From: Toxonevra muliebris
Lineage: Eukaryota > Arthropoda > Insecta > Diptera > Pallopteridae
Direction: 5' to 3'
NCBI GenBank assembly: GCA_963691655.1
Contig: OY829328.1
Coordinates: forward strand, 12,044,704-12,108,703
Length of the DNA stretch: 64,000 nt
Shown: positions 39,880 to 51,477 of the stretch, one piece after another
Numbering within the stretch: the stretch's first letter is position 1
How the letters are laid out: each line of letters begins with the position of its first letter
Translations under genes and position numbers: made by a program
Notes under the pieces: model-generated
Databases searched by the model: none
Told to the model about the DNA's origin: nothing
Seen by the model: the letters and a program-made list of their open reading frames with translations, nothing else

Positions 39880-40500
39880 CAACAAGAACTTTGAGCTTCA
39901 CTCAGTACTGTTTCCTGTTTGAAAGTACGCGTAGTATATGCAAAAGTGCAAATAGAGCCAAGGTTAAACTGGCTATGTCATTTAGGGTAATAAGGAACGC
40001 ATTTCTTAAAATCCTCAATCTAAACATACTTGAAATTGGGCAAAGGCAAAAAATGTGTTCTAAAGTCGCCTTTGCTACTACAGTATCTGCTTGGGCATTT
40101 TCCACTATTCCAAGCTTTGGCATGATGAAAACAATGTCCAGTAACTACGCCAATCCGTAAACTGTATCCTTAACGAGAGAGTGAGAACAGAAATTCAATT
40201 TTGGTAAGAGAGTTTTGACTCCTCCAACTTCTTTTTAGGGTAGAGAAAAACTGTTTATCTAAGTCTGTGTACGGGAAATATAGTGACGGCGAGATTTTAC
40301 AGGGCTCTGCCTCAAAGCATACACCATGCTTTGCATGCTCGTCCACTACCTCATTCACCATTATACCAGAATGTCCTGGTACCTAGCAACGCTGTAGCTT
40401 ATTTTTTGCCAGTGAGAGTTTGAGGGGAGTTGATAGTATAGCATTCCAAGGCCTTCAGAACTGGATGAATGCCTGAATAAATAATTATTAGCGCTGCTCA
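39880..40500 (-). mobile_element. LINE RNase H / C-terminal relic
   Basis: On the - strand a segment near 40385-40340 reads VPGHSGIMVNEVVDEHAKHG, the typical end of the RNase H domain of R1/I/LOA-type LINEs. A LKALECYTINSPQ-like stretch lies upstream of it. Further along (about 40100-40020) comes TLEHIFCLCPI, an HxxxxC zinc-knuckle context. Frames change between these pieces, so the copy is inactive. Confidence 0.65.
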
Positions 40501-41440
40501 TGAGGCTTTTAGATGCCATTGTATATTATTGCCCCTATTTCAGTTTGAAAAATGTTACAACTGTCGGGAAGTTTAAAGGATAAAGAAAAATTCGCTAATA
40601 TATTTTAAATAAATAAATTTTGCAGAAAGTTTTATGAAAGATTATAATTATCAAACGCTTTTATCAAAATCTTGCCAAAATGTAGGTATGCCTAAATCAA
40701 AATGTTTAAAAAATACTTACATAAATTTAGATGGTATGCGTCCAGGGATATGCATACCTTTTATAAACACTTCAATTTTCATAGCACATCCTTCTTGACT
40801 AGTGTTTGGCAAACGTTTTGATCAACTCATTGATGTCTATAAGCTGTTGAATATTGTGAATATTCGATTCGGAGGCCAGTACAGAAACTTCCTCTATGCA
40901 AAACATGAAATCGGCGATAAAATATAAATGCTTTATAAATGCTGAGTTTAAGTAGTAATAATAATTTTAAGGAGACAAAGATAGGAAAGATTCGAAATTG
41001 TATAAAAACAAAAATACGATATACATATAAATATTGGTATTTTTTTGGACATGCCCCCTTAAAGGACGTCTTCCATTTTAAAATTGAATTAAGTTGTTGG
41101 AAAAGAAACCTCCTTATCTTGGGAAAATGCACTTTTTAACTAATATGTGCTTTCACACATTATTGTTTGAAAATTGCACCAAATTTTAGTCCATAGAAAA
41201 TCATATTTTTTGATATTTTACGACTAATAAAGAATTTCAATTGCGTTAAAACATCGGTAAAAGAACCAGTTTTTTGCTTAACCTTCCTTATTCTATCCTT
41301 AGTTATAATTTTTAATTTAATAAAGCTTTTAAGATATTTATTTCGAAAAAAATAACTCTAAAACGAAAGTGAACTGATATCTCTTACAAAACATAATAAT
41401 GAAATATTAAGAACTATCTCTAAGATCACTGATGAGGAAT
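40501..41440. other. No gene seen
   Basis: AT-rich sequence with only short frames and no recognised repeat. Confidence 0.5.
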
Positions 41441-41447
41441 CGTGGCG

Positions 41448-41635
41448 GATTCCGAAACGGCCGTCTGATTTGCCCGTCTCTGTATACACTGTTGTTGTGA
41501 TGACTACACATATACGTTCTTTAAGCCTGCCTGTTACACATTATTTAATGAAGCACATACATGGAACAGTAGTCAAGACTTTGGAAAATTAACAACTAGA
41601 TTTAATTTCCATAGTCTACAAAAAACATAACAGAT
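41448..41635. repeat. Dispersed repeat, uninterrupted copy
   Basis: The segment starting GATTCCGAAACGGCCGTCTG and continuing through GTATACACTGTTGTTGTGAT and CCTGTTACACATTA is repeated at 60247-60965. In that second copy it is split by an inserted element. The family is unclassified. Confidence 0.75.
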
Positions 41636-41669
41636 ATCTCTTACAATTGACCCTGGATTTTTATTTTTA

Positions 41670-41760
41670 TAGGGTCACCTCGGTGAGCTGGTGAATGAGT
41701 GCTATACTGGAGTACCAGCTGCCTCAGGTTCAATTCCAAGATAAGGAGTAAACGCTTCAA
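41670..41760 (+). mobile_element. tRNA-derived SINE copy 2 (head)
   Basis: GAGCTGGTGAATGAGTGC, then CTATACTGGAGTACCAG and CAGGTTCAATTCC, match the tRNA-like head of the copies at 36.0 and 59.3 kb, here on the + strand. The downstream body is diverged. Confidence 0.55.
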
Positions 41761-42249
41761 AAATAGCACAATTCAATTTTTAATGTACGATCTTCAGATG
41801 TTTGACCATTGTTATCAGCCATTAAAATTTTTGGTTAACATTAATTGCAGCGTTTTGTAATAAAATAGCTTGTTCTATTTCCCTCTTGACTAAGACGGAA
41901 TTGTTCACTTTTCAGATTGTATGATTCAATAAAATTTTACTTTGGGAACCATTAAGGACCACCTTTCCCTAGATCCGCGCTGTCCTATATTCAACCAAAA
42001 ATGAAGTTCAATTTCTAGTTATGGGTAGGAAGTAGCAATAAAGTTATGTCACTAAGCCCTTCGAAACTACTCGAATCGGTAGACTCTTAACTAGTAGAGT
42101 TAATGAGCAATCCTGAATTAACCATGCATTTTGGCTTTCTAAGGAGATGTAAGGAATAATATAATCTACATCACCTATATTCGTCCTAAAATTGAGTTTG
42201 AAACGCAATTATGAACCAGAGCTTCAAGAACGCAACTGAAGCTCCTGGT

Positions 42250-43600
42250 TCGCATTCAACAACAAGAGGTAAAGCTAATAGGATAAAGATAGGTTTCCCT
42301 CCCTATTGACTCCTTGTGGCATCGCAGAAACATGGCCTGCGTTATTCTAATCTACAGTTATTCCCATAATAGATGCTCTGCGGAGATGTCCGATTTGATG
42401 CGTGATCGTGTCTTTGGTTTATGGAATAAGCTACCTCTAAGCAGGGCCGTAGCCAGAAATTTTTTTCGGGGGGGTGGCGGGGGGGTTTCATTCGAAGAAA
42501 ATATTCATAAATAATATTTTTCAAACTGTTTTTTAAATACAATAAATTAAATCAATGATACATTTGATGGGCCCTATAAAGTTAAAATTTTAGGAAAAAT
42601 TTTCCGATTTTTTTTAATCTTAACCTCAAAAAAATGGCCAAAAGTGACAAAAAATTCCCAGAATTAAATTTTTTCAAATAAATATTATTCAATGTGCATT
42701 CTAGTGCATTTTTATCGTGAGGGACATAATTTCGTTAACTCATTGGCTTCCCACTACTGATGATGTACCCAACCTCAAAAAAATGACCAAAAATTGTAGA
42801 GGCTAATTTTTTTCAAATGATCATCAATGGGAATTTGAGCCATTATCAATGATAAGGAACCCGGATGAGGTTGGCTTATATTCCCTAAATTCGTGAAGTC
42901 ACACCATTGAAAGAGATCTTTCTAGTCGTGGTGCTCTGAGCAATAATGCGTTAAAAAATTAATTTTAAGATGGAGTTTTTGCAAAAGAATTTTTCACGTT
43001 GAACACGAATCTGAGGTCAAAAACTTTCCATCACGTCACGTTTTAGGAAAAAATGGGGTTCAAGCAAGTCTTATTTTAAAAGGATCCGATAATTTTTTCT
43101 ATTTTTATTAATTTTTAAACTTTTCAAACTGATTCAGGACGAAACCTTATATCAAAAACAGTTACTGACCCAGAAAAACTATGAATGCAGGAGTGCTCAG
43201 TATCACCTTCTCTTTTTGAATCCGTAGTCAAACCTCATGTCGAAGAAAACAAATCGGATTTGATCGCATAGTGTAACTAAGATTTCAAATTTATTTTTTA
43301 TATTTGTTAAAAGATTTTATTTTGACTTTTTTCCATCCATTGGCAATGAATCTCAAAAATTAGAATAAAGTTTCCACATTTCGGGGGGGGAGAGGGTCCG
43401 AACCCCCAAAACCCCCCCTAAATACCGCCATGCCTCTAAAAAATTTTTATGACAACTATGAGCTCACCAAATTCAAAGTGATTATTTCCTCTTCACTCCC
43501 AATCAGGGCAAAGTTTTACTTTCATAAGGATATATTCCCCTGTGTATTGATTGCACACAAATCCTTGTCTTCTAGGCTGACATTCACCCCTTTGTGACCT
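42250..43600 (+). mobile_element. LINE ORF2 C-terminal relic interrupted by a hAT-like element
   Basis: At 42312-42441 a + frame reads HRRNMACVILIYSYSHNRCS and ends with LWNKLPL, typical of the C-terminal part of Jockey/CR1-group LINEs. The frame stops at an inserted element (42442-43432). Once one copy of the target duplication is discounted, it resumes in frame at about 43436 with NFYDNYELTKFKV. This supports insertion into a formerly continuous LINE. The reading frame runs a little further before decaying. Confidence 0.6.
42442..43432. mobile_element. hAT-like non-autonomous element with 8-bp target duplication
   Basis: The termini are CAGGGCCGTA at 42442 and, in complement, CATGGCGGTA at 43432 (8 of 10 matching). 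They are followed inward by G-rich tracts (GGGGGGGTGG and the complement of AACCCCCAAAACC). The flanks CCTCTAAG (42434-42441) and CCTCTAAA (43433-43440) form an 8-bp duplication with one difference, the size expected for hAT elements. The 991-bp interior has no transposase. Confidence 0.65.
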
Positions 43601-44253
43601 TGATTTCTGTAATTTCAAATTGCAAGTGACATTGAATTTTTGTTTCATTGCCCAAATTTAAAATTCATAACCAATACAAATTAAGAATTTTTCTAATATT
43701 TTCAAAATTCGTAACAATTACAAATACTCAATGTAGGGCAATGCACTTCCAAAAAAAAAACCCAAAAACTAAAAATGGGTGAAAGAAAAAAAAAAAACAA
43801 TTTTTAAATGCGAATTAGTTGCGCACTATTTAACATTGAAAATAGAAACAACAAAAATATTTTATAAAATATTCTAGAATAAATTAAGTTTAATGTTTAT
43901 TTCATAATTTAATGAACCATTTAAAAAAAAATAATCTTTTAATATAATGTGAATAAAATTTTCAATGTGACATTTGACCATTTGAGTATAAATAGTTATC
44001 TCATTACAATCGCACTTGAAGTAAATACATATCACACAATCTTTAAATCAGCAACGTTGGTGTCATAATCATCATCATTATTGTCATCAGCAAGTGGAAA
44101 GCAAGCAACAGTGATGTCGATATCATAAGCATTACAAAGCACTTTCACCTTCAACCGGAATATAAAATAGAAGGTGATTTAAATTATTGAAATTTTGGTA
44201 TTAAATATTTTTATTGTTGTGGTTGTTTAATATTTTATTTTTTTCTGTGATAG
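43601..44253. other. Upstream region of the + strand OBP gene
   Basis: AT-rich sequence with no further coding region. It contains a possible upstream TATA box (TATAAATA at 43987-43994). Which of the two TATA candidates is used cannot be decided from sequence. Confidence 0.4.
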
Positions 44254-44260
44254 TATATAA
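44254..44260 (+). promoter_or_regulatory. Candidate TATA box of the + strand OBP gene
   Basis: TATATAA followed by AG lies about 100 bases before the start codon at 44358, predicting transcription from about 44285. An alternative TATAAATA is at 43987. Confidence 0.4.
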
Positions 44261-44357
44261 AGTTGGTAATATAAATATTTTTGTTTTTTTATTAATAATA
44301 GTTTTGTAGTGTTTGGAGTGTTGTTCTGAAATTTTGTCGGAAGCAGAAAAAGAAAAA

Positions 44358-45587
44358 ATGTGCAAAATTATTTATGCATTTATTCTGATACATTTTTGTA
44401 TTATTGTGAGTGAAAATACATAATAGTAAGAATTTTTATTTTATTTTATTATAAAAAGGTTAATTGTTTTTAAAAAATAGTTGGAATGGGAATTAACAAA
44501 AAGAAATACAATTTTTAACTACATTTTCAAGTATCACAAAATTCTTTGACAACCGATTTGTAAAATTCCACAAGAAATATTTTTCCAAGACATATTGTAT
44601 CTATATACTCTGTTTTTTCTACCAATTATAGACTTCTTTCATACATGCCGCTCCATTCAATTGCACACAACTACCAAATCTTGGAAATTTCGTAAGTAAC
44701 AAAAAAAAAAAATAGAGCTGGCCTTTGTTTTGGCTTTAAGCTTGAATCAATAATCATGCAAATGTTAATCGCTATGAAGGCGCACATAAATTTAAACGAT
44801 TCTTTTTCTCCAATTTTTTTTTATTTACATTTACAGGATGTCAACTCTTGCTGTCGCATACCCGAAATAAATCTCAACGATGCGCCACAAAAATGTGATA
44901 CTTACATAAATTCATTGAAAAAGGCCAACGAGGCTTATCCACCATACACGCATGTAGTGAGTATAAGGCACACACACGCACACGTACACAAACATATATA
45001 GACACATTTACACAATATTGTCCTGTCTCTTCCTGGCATTCACATACACATTTATATTTACATTTTCAACTTACTTCCTTGTTGTTATTGTCCTTGCAGT
45101 GTTATCCTGAGTGTATTTACCGTGAGACAGGCTCCTTAGTAAACGATGAAATTCTAATGGAAAATGTAAAAAAATTCTTACAGAATAATGTAAATCGACG
45201 CGATAAGGATTTTGTGCCGCATATAGAACGCTCCTTTGAGGCTTGTTTATCCAATAGTGCGTATGCATAAATGTTTTTTTTCAGCAGAAATTTTGCAAAA
45301 AATTCAATTGAAGTTTTACTTACCCTCGTTACTTTTTGCAGATACTCATTTTGTTTTCTTTTCATTTTCCAGTTAAGGAGCATATGGAAGCAATTGACAT
45401 AAAAATGTATGCCAAATTACCCGATGGCTGTTCACCATATGCCAGCATGGTTTATAGTTGTGTAAATGCTGAAACTTTTCTACATTGCCCAGCGAAAATG
45501 TGGAAAAATGAACAAAAATGTAATTTGGCAAAAAGTTTTGCACAACAATGTAATCCATTGCCACATGTACCGTTACCGATGATTTGA
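44358..45587 (+). CDS. Plus-C odorant-binding protein, five exons
   Basis: Five exons joined by GT-AG sites give a 199-residue protein: 44358-44405, 44632-44691, 44837-44956, 45100-45256 and 45373-45587. The chosen ATG opens a hydrophobic leader (MCKIIYAFILIHFCII) completed by exon 2, with likely cleavage after SFIHA. The mature chain has 12 cysteines, including NSCCRIPE, the CYPEC pair (C-x3-C) that opens exon 4, and later single cysteines at GCSPY, YSCVN, LHCPAKMW, KCNLAKS and QQC. The count and the CC-plus-CxxxC order match Plus-C OBPs, secreted carriers of small hydrophobic ligands. It differs from the three - strand OBPs in having five exons and no low-complexity tail. AATAAA lies at 45821. 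Family assignment is firm and the orthologue is unknown. Confidence 0.88.
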
Positions 45588-45830
45588 ATCGCAATTGCAT
45601 TTGGCAAAATTATTGCGTAATTTACACACACATATATAAATTTAATTAATTTATTTTTAATGTTTGTTCCGCATACATATACCGTGGATAATTCAGCTCT
45701 TGAATTTTAAGTAACTAATACACTCAAACAAAATTCTAGAAATCTCTTTGACATAAATAGCTCTAAACCATATCTTTTATATAAATTCTTTTGTAATTTG
45801 CTGTAAATTTAGAATATAAAAATAAATAAA

Positions 45831-46163
45831 CTAATATCAATTTATAAATATTTAAAGTTTCAACTTTTTACCGTTTATTCGCCGTGAGATAAACTTTTCA
45901 ACCAGAGGCCGAAAATAATGATTATTTTACGAAATTTAATGGAATAAATCGGCTTGTTCCAAATGTCAGAGAGCATACGTGAGTGCACCTAAATGATGCT
46001 GATGGCATGTTTTACTGAAGTCAGTAAAGATTTTTTTAACAGTAATAAGACATAATAGTTTTCCCAACGGTTTTTGTTTTATCGGCTATTTATCGATAAA
46101 AGGGGTTTAAACCCCTATTTTCAAGAAGAAGGGTAGGAGATGGACAAGAATTGTTTACCCACA
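45831..46163. other. Intergenic, nothing recognised
   Basis: AT-rich spacer after the OBP polyadenylation signal. Confidence 0.5.
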
Positions 46164-46670
46164 AATTTTTTTGGACAAAAATAAATGGTCAACCCTGTTT
46201 GCAAGCGAACGGCTTGAGCAATTAAAAAAAGTGATGCCATTCGATTCGGCTCATCCGTCCGCATATTATAGGCAAAAAAATGTGAATTTTTAAATTCCGA
46301 AACAACTGCTGCAATGACCAAAGTAGGTATAAAAGTAGATAGGCTTTGGGGTATGAAATATTAAAGTAAAGGGGATCCAAAAAATTCTGAGACCATTAGG
46401 AACGTCTTTTTGTGTACTTTTCGAAAATGTATTGTACTTTGTATGGCCGATGCCTAGATTCGAAGTTATTGCCAATTTTGTATTCCAGTTCGTATCCATA
46501 TACTTACATATGGGCAAAGGTCATAAAATGGAATGAAGCGGATCCCTATGTATTGTATACTGTTGAAAAGGTCTCAACGAGTACTTTTCAAAAATATATA
46601 TCACCATGTATTTTCGGTGTTTCATTAATTAGTTATAAGGGTTGACCATTTATTTTTGTGCAAAAAAATA
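46164..46670. repeat. Foldback: inverted repeat around 443 bp
   Basis: Bases 46175-46195 are a perfect 21-bp inverted match to 46639-46659 (core GGTTGACCATTTATTTTTGT), and the match extends outward with few mismatches to about 32 bp. The spacer has no recognised coding content. It lies just left of the large inverted repeat and may be the end of a larger composite element. Confidence 0.65.
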
Positions 46671-46850
46671 AAAGTCATAAATTAACTGGTTCGTTTTGGC
46701 CAACAAAATAAAAGTAATAAAATAACTGTTTGTTTTTGCCCGACAAAATAAAAGTCAAATATAATTATTATTTCTCGCCAAAAATTATAAAAGTCAATAA
46801 TTTACCGTTTTATTTAGCCTATTAAGATAAAAGTCATGAATTTAAAAGTC
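46652..46850. repeat. Tandem repeat of about 40 bp, five units
   Basis: A unit containing ATAAAAGTCATAAAATAACTG recurs at about 40-base spacing and becomes more diverged toward the right, running into the left arm of the large inverted repeat. AAAATAAAAGT or close variants mark each unit. Confidence 0.55.
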
Positions 46851-47472
46851 TAACAATATTTGTGGAATTTAATCCGTGAGGATCACAACCGTACACTTGA
46901 GGATATACTACGGCTATTTTTTGTGGATGACTTTTGAGTTGAAAAATGGAAAATAACAGTTATTTTCGGTCCCTGTATATAACCCCTTAAATAAGTTATC
47001 TTATGGTTTTCTTGGAAATGGTCAAACTTTAGGCCCGTGTAAAACAAAAATTAGATGTAAACTTTTTCGCCGAGACCCGTATTATTATTTATTTATTATT
47101 ATTATTATTTTTTTTTTTTGAGATCTATCAAGGTTCTGAACCTTGTTATTTTTGGAAAAATTTGTTTTTATTGGGCTCTTTTATCTATTATGGTTGTCTA
47201 TGTTCGTTTTAATATTTTAATTCTCATTTGGTCAGAACAAAATACAACAAAACCAACCGATTTATTTCATACGCTTCGAAATCTACATAACATAATTACA
47301 AATATTGCCTACCAAATCGTTCATTTTACGATTTAAATCACCCATATTTAGGTAATTATTTTGTATCAAATAGCAAAAATAAAAACTATATTTAATGGTA
47401 CCTATTTCCATACTTAGCCAATCACGAACTTATCAGCTAAATTGAAGTTGTTTAATGTACCTGAACGAAATA
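46777..47472. repeat. Left arm of large inverted repeat
   Basis: This segment is almost identical to the reverse complement of 49956-50637. The two arms encode the same 71-residue frame (47118 rightward and 50299 leftward) without a change. One 10-base indel (GATGACTTTT at about 46924) and a few substitutions separate them. The high identity implies a recent duplication or conversion between arms. Confidence 0.85.
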
Positions 47473-48277
47473 AGGGATTGTTGAACGCTTTGATGACTGG
47501 TATTCGAACCCAAGCTCTTACATTTAATATTGCCAATTATGAAAATATGAAATTTTTCACTTCATTGGCTTGTGTTTTTTAATTTAATTTGCTTGTGTTT
47601 CCTTTAGTTCACAAGAAGTTTCACTTCTGCCTTGTGTTCGTTAATACACAACCAATTTTTTTTTGGACTAATGCTAGAACAAAAATTACAACTCTGTACC
47701 GGTAATGTCGATGACAATTGTATCGAACTCTTTTTGTGTGCAACATCTTCATGTAATTCCTTGGACATTTGCGCCATCTGTATGTGAAATGTATAACTGT
47801 CATAAATTTTAAGATGGCGACGCTACACATTGTTCTTTCTGCCATAGGCGTGTGTGTGTGTGTGTGTAATTAATATGTTATATTGAATTAAAACTATTTA
47901 TGAATCGTTTATTATATAGTTTGCTCGTGAATTCAGTTACGGAATATTGATATTTAGCCCCTCATGCACATTGCTCGACAAAATAACGTCGCATTGCAAA
48001 CTTACGCGTGACGTCACATCCGGTTGATTTTACTCTAGGACAAGAGAAAAGAAGTTTCACTTCAAAAGTAGAAATAAAACCTTTTATTTTTTGTTTTGAT
48101 ACAATGACATAACACCGGCAACAGTTTATATAGTAATTTATTGGAAAGATTTATTCAATAATTTGTTACTGATAACCTTCAAGTGATCACAATTATATTT
48201 TATTGTGAAACTATGCATATGCAATAATACAAAGTATCTCAATAATTCATACTATAAAAAATTGAAGACTCTCAATT
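47473..48277. other. Loop of the inverted repeat, left part
   Basis: AT-rich sequence with a TG microsatellite at 47850-47868. At about 47505 it contains an antisense tRNA-like B box (complement GGGTTCGAATACC), which might mark a SINE. AATAAA-type signals for the - strand gene occur at about 48140-48156. Confidence 0.4.
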
Positions 48278-49839
48278 TTAATCTTCATCCATGCCAATTC
48301 TAGCCTGACAGCCATTCATGTCAGTGTATACATCACTATCATCTTGTGCTATAGAAAATATTAGAAATAACTAAATTTAATATTTGTTTCAATTACACTC
48401 ACCTTGTTTCATATAAGCTGAATACCACGGATCGTTTTGCAATTGTTTCATAACTTGACGAATAATTTCAACATCTATTTCACCATTCTTCAATATTTTA
48501 CTTAAAGCTTCCTCAGAGTTATCATTACCATCAGTTTTGAGAATATTGTTAGTAAAATCGTAAGCACCACCGCAATCATCAACATTTTGTATCATATCAT
48601 TGTAATATTCAGCATAATATTCATCATCGTCATAATCGCCTTCATCTTCTAAATCAAAACGTTGTAAGTCATTCTAAAAAAATAGTTTAATAATTTTTAA
48701 AAATTTTACATTAATTTTGTTTTTAATTATAGTCATATTGTTGTATACAAGGAGTTCCATCTCGCTATCTCTATTCTTCAACCTCCATTTTGGACGGTAT
48801 TGATTTTTCTGTTAGGTTAGGTTAGGTTGGAGTGGCAGCCTTCTGCTTGAAAGCACACTTAAGCACATTTGGGCTCATTGTGATACCACAGTACGGCGCG
48901 ACTCCCCCATTTACGGATTGGAGAACCATGAGGATTCCATAATGAATAGCTCGGATAGACTAGTAAAGAAGGTGAGCCCAGGAGTTTTAGTCTCCTCCTG
49001 GCCAGGGATGGGCATTCGCACATGAAATGGAGGACTGTTTCTTCCTCCTCCTCAGAGCCGCAGCCCCGACAGAAGTCATGGAATGGCAGTCCTAGTCGTG
49101 CAGCATGTCTCCCCATTATGCAGTGTCCCGTGAGCACCGAAGTTGTAATGCTGATGGAGTTTCTGCTAAGGTTGAGTAGCTGTCTAGTCCGTCTATTGTC
49201 CATAGTGGTCCATGTTAGACTGGTAACACCACAGTTATGCTCCGCTACCCAGGATCTTTTTGCTTCCTCAAGGTAGTTTTGCTTAATGGCTAATTTAATA
49301 GACGTAAGAGGAACAGTAATTGTGCAGGAAGGTGATAAATCTGTAAGCTGCGAGCCCTGTTTTGCTAACTCGTCGGCATTGCAGTTACCTAAAATATCCA
49401 TATGTTCAGGCACCCAATATAGGTGGACCTGCGAGTGACTCGACAAAATGTTGAGTGAAGATCGGCAGTCGAGAACAAGCTTTGATGTAGTGAAAACACC
49501 GGCAAGGGACTTGTTTGCTGCTTGGCTGTCCGTGTAGATGCAGATATTCTTTTTTTCTGTTTAAATTGTATTAAATCACGTAAGAACCTAAATAGAAATA
49601 AAAAAAATGTAGAGCCAGATCTCAATCTTGTATCTCCACTTGAACACTAAAGTGGAGATACAAAACTTTTAGTTTCTTTTGTTTTCTGCAAAATTGTACT
49701 TTGCGAGATACGTGGTAAAAGGATTGAGATAGCGATTTGTTTCATTTACCTCGTTTGTTATCACAAAATCATTAAAATCAGCCATGATAATTCCCAAAAA
49801 TGTAAGTAAGATACAAAAGTTTGTATAAAATTCTTTCAT
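48278..49839 (-). CDS. Small acidic secreted protein, three exons
   Basis: Exons 49750-49839, 48403-48673 and 48278-48348, joined at GT-AG sites in consistent phase, give 143 residues. The first 20 residues (MKEFYTNFCILLTFLGIIMA) form a clear signal peptide. The mature protein is very acidic, with DLEDEGDYDDDEYY near its start and DDSDVYTDM near its end, and has only two cysteines (DDCGG and GCQAR). A middle segment (SEEALSKILKNGEIDVEIIRQVMKQL) is probably helical. I do not recognise the family. It is likely a secreted, possibly glandular or haemolymph, protein. Intron 1 (1076 bp) contains a LINE fragment, while intron 2 is only 54 bp. The whole gene lies in the loop between the two arms of the large inverted repeat. 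Confidence 0.7.
48810..49556 (-). mobile_element. LINE RNase H and zinc-knuckle fragment inside intron 1
   Basis: On the - strand the sequence reads CIYTDSQAANKSL (RNase H Asp motif, about 49550), then HLYWVPEHMDILGNCNADEL, where PEH replaces the usual PGH. It continues in the same frame to CRGCGSEEEEETVLHFMCEC, a CCHC-type zinc knuckle, and stops at 48859. The 3' side is a GGTTAGGTTAGG repeat (read on +), common at the end of LOA-like elements. The copy is 5'-truncated and inserted in the same direction as the host gene. It is well preserved, so the insertion is fairly young. Confidence 0.8.
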
Positions 49840-49955
49840 TTTGAATTATAATTTTCGATGATGTGTACCTCTAACTTTTAAAATTTTAGCTATATTTCTT
49901 TTTTAGTAAACCACGAGTAACTTGTGAGTGAATTGAAAATTTGTTTGAAATTTAT

Positions 49956-50637
49956 TTCGTTCAGGTACATTAAACAACTTCAATTTAGCTGATAAGTTCG
50001 TGATTGGCTAAGTATGGAAATAGGTACCATTAAATATAGTTTTTATTTTTGCTATTTGATACAAAATAATTACCTTAATATTGAAGGGTAAAATGAACGA
50101 TTTGGTAGGCAATATTTGTAATTATGTTATGTAGATTTCGAAGCGTATGAAATAAATCGGTTGGTTTTGTTGTATTTTGTTCTGACCAAATGAGAATTAA
50201 AATATTAAAACGAACATAGACAACCATAATAGATAAAAGAGCCCAATAAAAACAAATTTTTCCAAAAATAACAAGGTTCAGAACCTTGATAGATCTCAAA
50301 AAAAAAAATAATAATAATAATAAATAAATAATAATACGGGTCTCGGCGAAAAAGTTTACATCTAATTTTTGTTTTACACGCGCCTAAAGTTTGAACATTT
50401 CCAAGAAAGCCATAAGATAACTTATTTAAGGGGTTATATACAGGGACCGAAAATAACTGTTATTTTCCATTTTTCAACTCCACAAAAAATAGCCGTAGTA
50501 TATCCTCAAGTGTACGGTTGTGATCCTCACGGATTAAATTCCACAAATATTGTTAGACTTTTAAATTCATGACTTTTATCTTAATAGGCTAAATAAAACG
50601 GTAAATTATTGACTTTTATAATTTTTCGACGTTCTCG
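49956..50637. repeat. Right arm of large inverted repeat
   Basis: Reverse complement of 46777-47472, with the inner boundary at TTATTTCGTTCAGG and the outer one near GACTTTTATAATTTTTCG. It lacks the 40-bp tandem repeats that border the left arm, so the duplication boundary is sharp here. Confidence 0.85.
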
Positions 50638-51477
50638 TTCAGCATGAAACTATAAACTAAGATAGGGCAAAAACCGTTAATGCGAGTACTGACCAAAACC
50701 CATTTTGGCCTCGTGGTTGATTAATCAGCTAATCCGATTTATTATTTTCCTGGAGAACCTATGGGACAACTTCTTATTTCCTTTGGACATAAAAAATTTC
50801 CCGACTTGTATACAGGAAATGTTTTTTTTTTTCAAGTATACCATTTAAAATGTAAACTAGCAAAGTTTTAAATATAATTTGTTCAAGCATGTCAATAGTG
50901 TAATAAATATATAAATCAAATTAAAAGTATGGGCGTTCAAAATGTTCTGGTTGGTTAATCGACCATTGAGCTAACACATCTCGTAAGAATTTTCGGAGGT
51001 TTCATGAAATTATTAAAACTTGGTATTATTTTATTTCCAAATTTAATATTTTTGTACAAAATTAATTCATTGTTTAGCCTATGGGTCGAAAAATCGACCC
51101 GCTGATATCTCGGAAACCAACGAAAACAATTTTTAAGAATCATTTTCATCTTATTGGGATAAATTTTAGATATTTTAAATTGCGAGTGCTCTCCAAATTT
51201 TGATAGTTTTCTGTCATGGATAATTGAAAAATCGATCGTACAAAAATTAAAATGTACTATGTTGAGACTTCTCCCTACTAAGTAGTTTTCGAGTTATAAA
51301 TGGATAGAAAAAAAATTTTTTTAATAAATATTCTGCACATTTCGCATTCCTTCAATAAAATTTATTATGCTATTCTTTAAGTGCATTCATGACCATAGCT
51401 TTCAGATATTTTTCAATGAAATTTTAATAAACTACCATGTTTGGTATTGGTATGCATGCTGAACTTCAAAATAATTT
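50638..51477. other. Intergenic, polyadenylation side of the OBP gene
   Basis: AT-rich sequence. TTTATT at 51361-51366 is an AATAAA signal for the - strand gene that ends at 51478. Nothing else was recognised. Confidence 0.5.

Noticed and set aside
47118..47336. 72-codon frame found identically in both inverted-repeat arms
   Set aside because: It is conserved only because the arms are near-identical copies. Composition is that of AT-rich DNA, with no signal peptide or domain, so I did not call it a gene.
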